From Acidobacteriota bacterium (GTDB taxonomy: Bacteria > Acidobacteriota > UBA6911 > RPQK01): a stretch of DNA of 11,826 nucleotides. The stretch's first letter is position 1. Each line of letters opens with the position of its first letter. Made by a program: the position numbers and the translations under genes. The DNA lies in contig RPQK01000150.1 in the NCBI GenBank assembly GCA_003819755.1, forward strand, positions 1-11,826, read 5' to 3'. Positions 5,553 through 11,826 of the stretch are shown piece by piece. The notes below the pieces were generated by a model, which saw only the letters and a program-made list of their open reading frames with translations, did not search any database and was not told the origin of the DNA.

Positions 5553-8321
5553 ATGTCTGCGAGACTGCATCAACTGTTCACGCTGTTTCTCGTCATCTGT
5601 TTCATGACCGTTCTCTCATCCGGTCAATCGAGCAGTTCCGCTGGAGATCTGAAGGTGAAGCGGCTTCGCACCGAGTACAAAGAGAACCCGCTCGGGATCG
5701 ACGCCCGAAAGCCACGTCTGAGCTGGCAGCTTGAGTCGGATGATCGAGGAATCGTTCAGGCGGCCTATCAGATCCGGGTCGCGCGCAGCGAAACGGGTCT
5801 CCAGAACAACACCGATATGATCTGGGATTCGGGGCGGGTGAACTCGGACGAATCTATTCACCGGACCTATGACGGGCCTGCAGTTCAATCGGGCCAGCGG
5901 CACTACTGGCAGGTGCGAGTTTGGGACGCGGGAGGCGAAGATTCCGGCTGGAGCCAACCGGCATTCTGGGAAATGGGCCTTCTTGAGCCTTCCGACTGGA
6001 AAGCGAACTGGATCGTACCGGACCTGCCCGATGATGTTTCCACCCCGGGGCCGGCTCCGATGCTCAGGGCCGGCTTTAAGCTGAAAGGCGAGGTCGAGCG
6101 GGCGCGGGCGTACGTGACCTGCTACGGTCTTTACGAAATGCACCTGAACGGACGCCGGGTAGGCGACCAGGTACTCACTCCCGGGTGGACAAGCTACAAG
6201 AAACGTCTGCAATACCAGACTTACGACGTCACGAGCCTGCTGCAGAGCTCCGACAACGCTGTTGGAATCCTGCTCGGCAACGGCTGGTACCGCGGAGAGA
6301 TAGGCTTCAGCAAGCAACGGAACTTCTATGGCAGCCAACTGGCCTTGCTGATGCAGATAAACATCAGGTATCGGGATGGCAGTGAGGAAACGGTGGTTAC
6401 CGACAAGAATTGGAAGGCGGCAACCGGGCCGATCCTCATGTCCGAGATCTATCAGGGCGAGACGTATGACGCCCGGCTGGATAAGCCCGGATGGAGCGCG
6501 ACGGGCTTCAACGACCGCGGCTGGAAGGGCGTCAAAGTCGTGAACCTCGAGAAAAACAACCTGATCGCGCCCGCCGGTCCGCCGGTCCGCAAGATCGAAG
6601 AGATCAAACCGGTCAAGATCCTGAAGACCCCGGGTGGCGACCTCGTCGTTGATATGGGGCAGAATATGGTGGGATGGCTCAGACTCAAGGTCCAGGGACC
6701 GGCCGGAACCACGGTGACTTTGCGCCATGCGGAGGTGCTCGACAAGCAGGGCAACTTCTATATTGAGAACCTGCGCAACGCCAAGCAGACCGTGCAGTAC
6801 ATTCTGAAAGGCGACGGCGCCGAGACCTTCGAACCCCATTTCACCTTCCAGGGTTTTCGCTACGTCGACGTCGATGGTTACCCGGGCAACCTTACCCTGG
6901 ACAGCCTGACCGGGATCGTCATCCATTCGGACATGTCGAGGAGCAGCGAATTCGCGACATCCAATCAGCTCATCAACCAGCTCCAGCACAATATCATCTG
7001 GGGGCAGAAGGGTAATTTCGTGGATGTCCCGACCGACTGCCCCCAACGGGATGAGCGCCTGGGATGGACCGGCGATGCGCAGGTCTTCTCCCGGACCGCG
7101 GCCTTCAACATGGACGTCGCCGCGTTTTTCACAAAATGGCTCAAGGATGTGGCTGCGGACCAGCTGCCGAACGGGAGCGTTCCTCACGTGATCCCTGATG
7201 TGCTGAGCCGGCCTGGTCGACCGTCCGCCGGATCCGCCGCCTGGGCGGATTCCGCGGTGATCATTCCCTGGAACATGTTTCTCCTTTACGGGGATAGACG
7301 GATCCTGGAGGAGCAGTACGACAGTATGGTCCGTTGGGTAGAATTCATGCGGCAGCGGGCGGGTGATGACCTTATCTGGACGGGTGATTTTCACTTCGGC
7401 GATTGGCTGGCTTTCGCCACCACTCGGTCCGACTATCCAGGCGCGACCACGAGTAAGGATTTTATCGCCACCGCCTTCTTTGCCCACTCTACGGACCTCC
7501 TCGCCCGGACGGCCCGCGTGCTGGGAAAAGAAGCGGATGCGAAAAAGTACGAGGAGCTGTTCGCTCGAATTGCCCAGGAGTTTGTCCGGGAATTTGTGAC
7601 TGGGACGGGCCGGGTCGGCGAGAACACGCAGACCGCTTACACCCTGGCCCTTCACTTCGACCTGCTTCCCGAAAATCTCCGTGCTGCGGCTGCAGAGAGA
7701 CTGGCGGCGGAAGTGCGCGATCGCAAGCACCTCACGACCGGGTTTGTCGGGACCCCGTACCTGTGCCATGTACTGACGAGGTACGGCTATCTGAGCGAGG
7801 CTTACCTCCTTCTCAATCGGCAGGAGTACCCGTCCTGGCTCTACCCGGTCAAGCAGGGGGCGACGACGATCTGGGAGCGATGGGACGGCCAGAAGCCGGA
7901 CGGGTCATTCCAGGACAAGGGGATGAATTCCTTTAACCACTACGCATACGGAGCGATCGGCGAGTGGATGTATCGAGTCATGGCCGGAATTGAGATCGAC
8001 CCGGCTGCCCCGGCCTACAAGCATGTTTTGATTCAGCCTCGCCCCGGCGGAGGATTCACAAGCGCGAGCGCTCGGCACGAGACCATGTACGGGAAAGTGT
8101 CTTCGGCCTGGAGCATCAAGGACGGCACCTTCGACCTTGCCTTGGAAATACCGGCGAACGCGCGGGCCACGGTGCGTCTCCCGAAAGTCGCATCAAGCCA
8201 GGTGACCGAGAGCGGCAAGCCCCTTGCTCAGGGCAATGGCATCACCGCAATCAGCAATGAAGGGGATGTCGTCGTCGTGGAAGTCGGTTCGGGGAAGTAC
8301 CGGTTTGCGTATAAGCAGTAG
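5553..8321 (+). CDS. Secreted alpha-L-rhamnosidase, glycoside hydrolase family 78
   Basis: The product is 922 residues, normal for full-length GH78 enzymes, which release terminal alpha-L-rhamnose from plant or microbial glycans and flavonoid glycosides by inversion. Residues 1-24 are a Sec signal peptide (LFTLFLVICFMTVLSSG then Gln), so it acts in the periplasm or outside. An N-terminal fibronectin-like domain (about 32-140, PLGIDARKPRLSWQL) is followed by a carbohydrate-binding domain (about 145-330, ARAYVTCYGLYEMHLNGRRV; LGNGWYRG). Next comes a beta domain (about 345-455, DMGQNMVGWLRLKVQGPAGT; LRHAEVLD). The (alpha/alpha)6 catalytic barrel spans about 460-820, and a C-terminal beta domain ends the protein. 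The hallmark DVPTDCPQRDERLGWTGD is at 491-508, with Glu501 as likely general acid; TTIWERWDG carries Glu775 as likely general base. Both match the assignments known for characterised GH78 enzymes. It is divergent from the kinase and convergent with the phosphodiesterase gene, and appears monocistronic. The exact substrate cannot be read from sequence. Confidence 0.95.
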   Translation: MSARLHQLFTLFLVICFMTVLSSGQSSSSAGDLKVKRLRTEYKENPLGIDARKPRLSWQLESDDRGIVQAAYQIRVARSETGLQNNTDMIWDSGRVNSDESIHRTYDGPAVQSGQRHYWQVRVWDAGGEDSGWSQPAFWEMGLLEPSDWKANWIVPDLPDDVSTPGPAPMLRAGFKLKGEVERARAYVTCYGLYEMHLNGRRVGDQVLTPGWTSYKKRLQYQTYDVTSLLQSSDNAVGILLGNGWYRGEIGFSKQRNFYGSQLALLMQINIRYRDGSEETVVTDKNWKAATGPILMSEIYQGETYDARLDKPGWSATGFNDRGWKGVKVVNLEKNNLIAPAGPPVRKIEEIKPVKILKTPGGDLVVDMGQNMVGWLRLKVQGPAGTTVTLRHAEVLDKQGNFYIENLRNAKQTVQYILKGDGAETFEPHFTFQGFRYVDVDGYPGNLTLDSLTGIVIHSDMSRSSEFATSNQLINQLQHNIIWGQKGNFVDVPTDCPQRDERLGWTGDAQVFSRTAAFNMDVAAFFTKWLKDVAADQLPNGSVPHVIPDVLSRPGRPSAGSAAWADSAVIIPWNMFLLYGDRRILEEQYDSMVRWVEFMRQRAGDDLIWTGDFHFGDWLAFATTRSDYPGATTSKDFIATAFFAHSTDLLARTARVLGKEADAKKYEELFARIAQEFVREFVTGTGRVGENTQTAYTLALHFDLLPENLRAAAAERLAAEVRDRKHLTTGFVGTPYLCHVLTRYGYLSEAYLLLNRQEYPSWLYPVKQGATTIWERWDGQKPDGSFQDKGMNSFNHYAYGAIGEWMYRVMAGIEIDPAAPAYKHVLIQPRPGGGFTSASARHETMYGKVSSAWSIKDGTFDLALEIPANARATVRLPKVASSQVTESGKPLAQGNGITAISNEGDVVVVEVGSGKYRFAYKQ

Positions 8322-8322
8322 G

Positions 8323-8415
8323 GACCTGAACGACCTGAACGACCTGAAGGACACCGAAGAGCGTCCTTCAGGTCTTTCAGGTTCCTTCTGGTCCTTCTGG
8401 TCCTTCAGGTCCTTC
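8323..8415. repeat. Hairpin made of tandem 9-base repeats (AAGGACCTG family) between convergent genes
   Basis: Left arm: GACCTGAAC twice, then GACCTGAAG and GAC (8323-8352). Right arm: GTCCTTCAG and variants in about six units (8363-8415). Bases 8341-8352 pair perfectly with 8363-8374 around a 10-base loop, and the stem continues imperfectly to about 30 bp, with a one-base insertion in the right arm at 8381-8390. The unit differs from the element at 1-94 only in its last base. The element starts two bases after the rhamnosidase stop codon, and its last base is the first base of the complemented stop codon of the phosphodiesterase gene. The entire gap between the convergent genes is thus this element, and it probably acts as the 3' structure for both. 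Confidence 0.9.
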
Positions 8416-9209
8416 TATTCTTCCCTAAGAAATCTGCTTAACCCCTTCAGATTGTCGGTGTTGATCATGTCGACGCCGGCCTCCCGCAGTAACGACCACC
8501 CGGCGGGGTCGTCGGGGCTCGCCCAGAAGCGAATAAGGTAACCGGCCGCGTGAGCCTTCTCGACCATGGCCTTGAGTTGGGCATGCTCCTTGGGCTGGAT
8601 TCGTCCCTTTCCAGACCAGGTGAAATAGCGTGTCCAATTGTCACTCAGCAAGGGCATTAACGTTGGTGTCAGGCCGAGATCGACATCGGCAATACGGCCG
8701 TCCAGCCCGGCGTACCGCACCTTGTGCTTCATCATCAGCGATGCGGCTCGATTTCCTGAAACAAGCACCGTCACTGCGCCGCTTTTCACCTTGGTCTCCT
8801 CGAAAGCGGTGAGCATGTCCCGATACCGTTCGAGGACTTTGGCGAGCGCCTTCCAGGTCGGTTCTGCTGCGGATTTGACATCGATCATGAGAGTGAAAGG
8901 GCAAACGGAGGTGTGAACCGTGCCGCCGTTTTGCTTTACCCGGGATTTAAGCGGCTCCAGGTAGAGCGCTTCGAGCGTTCGCTCCGGGTTAATTTCATCT
9001 TCGTCGTGCGCGACCAGCAGTTGGCCATTGACGAGGAAGATATCGGCTTCGACGCTACAGAATCCTTCTTCCAGGGCATCGAGAAGCGGGCGAGCGTGTT
9101 GATAGTCGTTATGAGAATGGGCCTTAGCCAGTGGATTTTGAGCCCAGAGGCAGGCTGTAAACAAGGCTAGAAGCAACAGACCGACAGAACTTCGGGCGTG
9201 AACGGGCAT
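8415..9209 (-). CDS. Exported GDPD/PI-PLC-like phosphodiesterase (AIM6-like group)
   Basis: The product is 264 residues from the ATG at 9209. Residues 1-23 form a Sec signal peptide (VGLLLLALFTACLWA before Gln24). The rest matches the TIM-barrel phosphodiesterase superfamily of glycerophosphodiesterases and PI-specific phospholipase C, in the poorly characterised AIM6-like branch. HSHNDYQHARPLLDALEEGF (31-50) holds the first catalytic histidine, SVEADIFLVNGQLLVAHD (52-69) holds the acidic metal ligands Glu54 and Asp56 and the second histidine (His68), LMIDVK is at 107-112, and GVDMINTDNLKGL is the usual strand-8 end. A phosphodiester substrate is expected but unknown. Neither start has a good ribosome site; a TTG at 9227 would add six residues, and the ATG gives the better signal peptide. 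It starts 30 bases after the PPC gene stop, so co-transcription is likely. A lipoprotein reading of Cys20 is possible but the lipobox is poor. Confidence 0.82.
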   Translation of the reverse strand: MPVHARSSVGLLLLALFTACLWAQNPLAKAHSHNDYQHARPLLDALEEGFCSVEADIFLVNGQLLVAHDEDEINPERTLEALYLEPLKSRVKQNGGTVHTSVCPFTLMIDVKSAAEPTWKALAKVLERYRDMLTAFEETKVKSGAVTVLVSGNRAASLMMKHKVRYAGLDGRIADVDLGLTPTLMPLLSDNWTRYFTWSGKGRIQPKEHAQLKAMVEKAHAAGYLIRFWASPDDPAGWSLLREAGVDMINTDNLKGLSRFLREE

Positions 9210-9239
9210 AGGGAAATAAATATACAATCACTACCCGCC

Positions 9240-11600
9240 CTACCGCTCGACAATCTCGAACGGGATCGCCGGCAAAACGCCCAGCGACATGCGCCGGTTC
9301 TGTCTCGCCGGCTTCCCGTTACCTGGTTGCCCCTCCTGAGGCGGCGTCTCATAAAAGACAGCGACTATCAGGTTGTCTGTCGTTCCCGCCTTGCACTTCT
9401 CCGCATCGCACTTAACGACCAGTACGACCCCATCCGCCGACAGCCGCACGTCCGCTAGAGTCAAGCCTTCGGGTGGTTGATCAAGTTCCAGCTTGATACT
9501 TTCCAGGGCATTGGCACGAACAGGACGCCGCGGCGCGGCACCCGTCTTGATTCGCACCTCGGCCGTGCCGCCGAGGGGAATAGTCACCCTGCCTTCTCCC
9601 GCCAGGACAGGAGGATTCCGACGCCGGTTCCCTCCGCGCACCGCCACCAGCAATTCTGCGGACGGGACCAGGTGGCGAAAGGCGAAAGCCTGCATCATGT
9701 CTTCCGAGGGAATTGCGAGCCGCTTGATTGTCTGACCGGCGAGGCGTGCCCGCCCCTCGAGCTGAAACGCGAGTGGCTCGGGAAACGGCTGGGCCGGGGC
9801 GGTCAACGTCACGCGCACTTGTTCCTTTCCGGCCGGAATCTTGCCTCCGCTCAAGCGAAACCCCGGCGGGCTGTCCTTTAAAAAGACCTCTACCTCCCCT
9901 TCGAACCCGTCCTTTCTCAAGGCATGAACCGACAACGCGACGCTTCCTCCGGCGAACACGTTCAAGCTTGACGGCGTGACACGCAGAGCGAAATCCGGCC
10001 GAGCCGGGCCGAGATACAAGCGATAGGCGTGCGCGTCGCTCCCTTGGCTCTGGGAATCGGTCAGCTGGACACAGTAGACGCCGTCCACAGGCAGGCGAAC
10101 GCGAAGATAAGAATCGGCGTGATGCGTCAGCAGACCCATCTCCTTGTCCTCGTGATCGTCGTTCCATTCGAGGACCTTGCCCGACAGATCAGTCAAACGG
10201 AGCAGGGAATCAAGCGGCGAGTACAGCCGTCGACCCCAAACTTCAGCAACGAGCAGGTCTCCGGCCCGGCCCTTGACCTTGAAGAAATCCGCATCCCCCG
10301 GACGGTTGATACGCCCGTTAACCGTTATCGGAAGAACCATTTGTTGCGCACTTGAAGCGGCGTCGTTTGGTTCTGTCTCCACGCAGTCGGGCGTCTCGTC
10401 TGCCGCGTATCTGACCGGATTGGAAAGCCAGTCTCCGGTTCGCACGCCGCCTTCCCGGATGTGGTCTTCACCCGGAGTGGTGTCAAGCGTCAGTTGATTC
10501 GTGCCGAGGTTCCAGCCGTTGATAGAAGCTTGGGCCGCAGCGCCCCTCTGCGCGCCGAGAGGGAACATCTGCGTGATGAAAGGCTGCTCTCCAATCACAA
10601 CGCGGTAGACGAAGTCTTCCCGTCCGCGGTAAAGCGAGTCGCGAATCTCAACCTCGTATTCAGCGTCTTCCGGGATCTGGTAAAACAGGACCGGATCGGG
10701 ATTGAAGCGATAGTCGTCGGCGAATTGGATCTCCTTTCCTCTCGCATCGTATAGAGCGACGGTCGGTTGAAACCAGCCGGGGACGGCGTCGGCGAGATAA
10801 GGGATCAGTTGTCGTGCCTGGATGTTTATGACCAGCCGCTGCCCGCGCCGTGCCTTTACCCGAAAACGGTCGATGTCTCCCGGCTTGATCTGGCCGTTCA
10901 CGAGGATCGGTAGTTCGAGAGCGGGTTCGTCAGGTAAGTTCGGCGGCGCCGACGGATCGTTCAGCTCAACTTCGCGGGCCTCGGGCAACAGGCCGACTTG
11001 AAAGCGGAGCGGATTCGTGAGCCCTGCCGGCGTCTCCAGCCGCAACTCGCGGTTCCCCGGCTGGGCGGCCGGATCGATCGTCACTTCGATCCGCACCATT
11101 TCGGCGATCTGCGCGTTCGCCTGCTTCTTTCGGATGTTGAGCAGTTCTCTGGACAGACCCTCCAACTCCCTCAGACTCAGCGACTCCCAATTTTCGAGCA
11201 GAGGATGTTGCGGCAGCTCGACCGGCTTCGCGCTTTCCGGAGCTTCGGGGCCGCGCCTCTGCCCTCTGAACTCCGCTCCCCGGCCACCCGCCTCAGCCAG
11301 GCGTTTCCGGCGCAAATCCATGAATCGCCTCTGAAGCTCCTGGCGTTGCTCCTTGTCCAGATTGCGCAGAGGCGGATAATGACGGATGACCCTGGCCTGC
11401 ACCCCATCGCCCGACACCCGCACTCCTCTAACCCCTCGCAGGAATTGGCCGCCGGCGAGAATCTGAAAGGACTTGCCCTGTTGTCCCCCCGCCGGGTACA
11501 GGTACCCAATGTGCGGATCAAGCCGAGCCGGCTGAGCCGAGGCCAGAGTGGCGAAGAGTGTTGTCAGAGCAAAGATTGAAAGCCCTTTTCTAGCTGTCAT
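9240..11600 (-). CDS. Exported protein with two pre-peptidase C-terminal (PPC) domains
   Basis: The product is 786 residues with a Sec signal peptide (1-22, cleavage after Ala-Ser-Ala). An N-terminal beta domain of the IPT/TIG-like sort (PHIGYLYPAGGQQGKSF, 29-45) seems split: a charged, Arg/Glu/Gln-rich, probably helical insertion covers about 80-168 (KEQRQELQRRFMDLRRKRLAEA), after which the beta domain resumes (IEVTIDPAAQPGNRELRLET). The first PPC domain is at about 207-336 (EVELNDP; LPILVNGQIKPGDIDRFRVK) and the second at about 407-530 (ETEPNDAASSAQQ; PITVNGRINRPGDADFFKVK). Two more beta-rich regions follow (about 535-630 and 665-786). PPC domains are non-catalytic beta sandwiches. No enzymatic domain is seen, so a structural or binding role outside the cytoplasm is inferred. 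Such proteins commonly neighbour DUF1501 genes, as here. The start is the first ATG, but no clear Shine-Dalgarno precedes it. The upstream gene stops 71 bases away and the downstream phosphodiesterase follows closely. Confidence 0.85.
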   Translation of the reverse strand: MTARKGLSIFALTTLFATLASAQPARLDPHIGYLYPAGGQQGKSFQILAGGQFLRGVRGVRVSGDGVQARVIRHYPPLRNLDKEQRQELQRRFMDLRRKRLAEAGGRGAEFRGQRRGPEAPESAKPVELPQHPLLENWESLSLRELEGLSRELLNIRKKQANAQIAEMVRIEVTIDPAAQPGNRELRLETPAGLTNPLRFQVGLLPEAREVELNDPSAPPNLPDEPALELPILVNGQIKPGDIDRFRVKARRGQRLVINIQARQLIPYLADAVPGWFQPTVALYDARGKEIQFADDYRFNPDPVLFYQIPEDAEYEVEIRDSLYRGREDFVYRVVIGEQPFITQMFPLGAQRGAAAQASINGWNLGTNQLTLDTTPGEDHIREGGVRTGDWLSNPVRYAADETPDCVETEPNDAASSAQQMVLPITVNGRINRPGDADFFKVKGRAGDLLVAEVWGRRLYSPLDSLLRLTDLSGKVLEWNDDHEDKEMGLLTHHADSYLRVRLPVDGVYCVQLTDSQSQGSDAHAYRLYLGPARPDFALRVTPSSLNVFAGGSVALSVHALRKDGFEGEVEVFLKDSPPGFRLSGGKIPAGKEQVRVTLTAPAQPFPEPLAFQLEGRARLAGQTIKRLAIPSEDMMQAFAFRHLVPSAELLVAVRGGNRRRNPPVLAGEGRVTIPLGGTAEVRIKTGAAPRRPVRANALESIKLELDQPPEGLTLADVRLSADGVVLVVKCDAEKCKAGTTDNLIVAVFYETPPQEGQPGNGKPARQNRRMSLGVLPAIPFEIVER

Positions 11601-11624
11601 AGTGGTGTCTTTGGGCGGAACATC

Positions 11625-11661
11625 ACAGAGCCGCTTCGCTCCGCGTCGTGCGCGGCTCTGT
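11625..11661. repeat. Intercistronic inverted repeat upstream of the PPC gene
   Basis: ACAGAGCCGC at 11625-11634 and GCGGCTCTGT at 11652-11661 are perfect reverse complements around a 17-base GC-rich loop. The element lies in the 71-base gap between the DUF1501 stop and the PPC start. It could be a processing or attenuating hairpin inside an operon, or a REP-like dispersed palindrome; I recall similar GAGCCGC palindromes as frequent in Solibacter-like genomes, but this is memory and unchecked. No U-tract follows. Confidence 0.7.
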
Positions 11662-11671
11662 AGGTTTTCCC

Positions 11672-11826
11672 CTACGTTATCTCCCGCAGCCGGCCGCTTT
11701 CGGGGGGCAGGATTTGCGCCGTCACGCCCCGCGTATTCGGAAGCGGCGCTGCCGGGTCTATACCCAGCAGTTCGTAAATGCTTGCGAGCAGGTCGCGCGG
11801 GTGGACGGGCCTGTCCTTCACCTCTT
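11672..11826 (-). CDS. DUF1501 family protein, C-terminal end only (cut by the window edge)
   Basis: The minus strand carries an open frame from the window edge to a TAG at 11672-11674, giving the last 50 residues. They begin EVKDRPVHPRDLLASIYELL and continue GIDPAAPLPNTRGV. This matches the usual end of DUF1501 proteins (a sulfatase/alkaline-phosphatase-fold family, often Tat-exported), where a stretch of the form PVHPxDLLATIYxxLGID is typical. The last residues (PPESGRLREIT) fit a normal terminus rather than a truncation. The PPC gene follows 71 bases downstream on the same strand, a pairing frequent in Acidobacteriota and Planctomycetota. The family call rests on the terminal motif alone; another sulfatase-like protein is possible. 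Confidence 0.7.
   Translation of the reverse strand, partial: EVKDRPVHPRDLLASIYELLGIDPAAPLPNTRGVTAQILPPESGRLREIT

Noticed and set aside
5616..7769. Very long open frame (717 codons) antisense to the rhamnosidase
   Set aside because: It lies fully opposite a gene with clear catalytic motifs, its product resembles no family I know, and long antisense frames are common in GC-rich genes.
251..8321. A SusC/SusD-type polysaccharide utilisation locus
   Set aside because: There is no SusD-like gene, the receptor is of the Oar-like acidobacterial type, and receptor and rhamnosidase are separated by a gene on the opposite strand.
8224..8541. Small open frame across the rhamnosidase end and the second 9-base hairpin
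   Set aside because: Product is low-complexity Ser/Phe/Leu repeats from the hairpin, overlapping two well-supported genes in other frames.
9130..9209. Lipoprotein signal on the phosphodiesterase
   Set aside because: Cys20 is preceded by Phe-Thr-Ala, a poor lipobox, while Leu-Trp-Ala before Gln24 is a good ordinary signal peptidase site.

Overview
The window is a piece of a moderately GC-rich bacterial chromosome, most likely from an Acidobacteriota member (Solibacter/Bryobacter-like). This is inferred from gene content, not from a marker gene. The evidence is an Oar-type TonB-dependent receptor with an N-terminal carboxypeptidase-regulatory domain, a secreted GH78 rhamnosidase, and a DUF1501 plus pre-peptidase-C (PPC) gene pair. 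These families are abundant together in Acidobacteriota; the DUF1501/PPC pair also occurs in Planctomycetota and Verrucomicrobiota. I see no tRNA, rRNA, CRISPR array, transposase or phage gene.

Layout from left to right. Positions 1-94 hold a hairpin built from a tandem 9-base repeat, followed by a 13-base direct repeat. A 1082-residue outer-membrane receptor lies at 251-3499 (+). A long, almost perfect inverted repeat (arms of 63 bases) fills the gap to a convergent gene for a soluble PAS-PAS histidine kinase of the NarX/DegS type (3728-5254, -). A divergent spacer of 298 bases follows, with an extended -10 promoter facing the kinase and a hairpin of tandem heptamers. Next is a secreted alpha-L-rhamnosidase (5553-8321, +). 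A second 9-base-repeat hairpin fills the whole gap to a three-gene minus-strand cluster. In transcription order that cluster is the DUF1501 C-terminus (cut by the window edge), a two-PPC-domain exported protein (9240-11600), and a small exported GDPD/PI-PLC-like phosphodiesterase (8415-9209).

Functionally this is an exported or envelope-facing set. The receptor may import an oligomer or siderophore-like ligand, and the rhamnosidase trims terminal rhamnose from glycans or glycosides. The DUF1501/PPC/GDPD cluster looks like one operon with an unknown extracytoplasmic role. The kinase has no response regulator within the window, so its partner is unknown. Whether the receptor, kinase and rhamnosidase form one regulon is not shown by the sequence.

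The most unusual signal is in the spacers. Every gene boundary except the 30-base PPC-GDPD junction carries an inverted repeat. In three of them the arms are runs of a very short tandem unit: AAGGACCTC at 1-94, GTTCAGC/GTTCACC at 5374-5517, and AAGGACCTG at 8323-8415. The two 9-base elements, more than 8 kb apart, clearly belong to one family.
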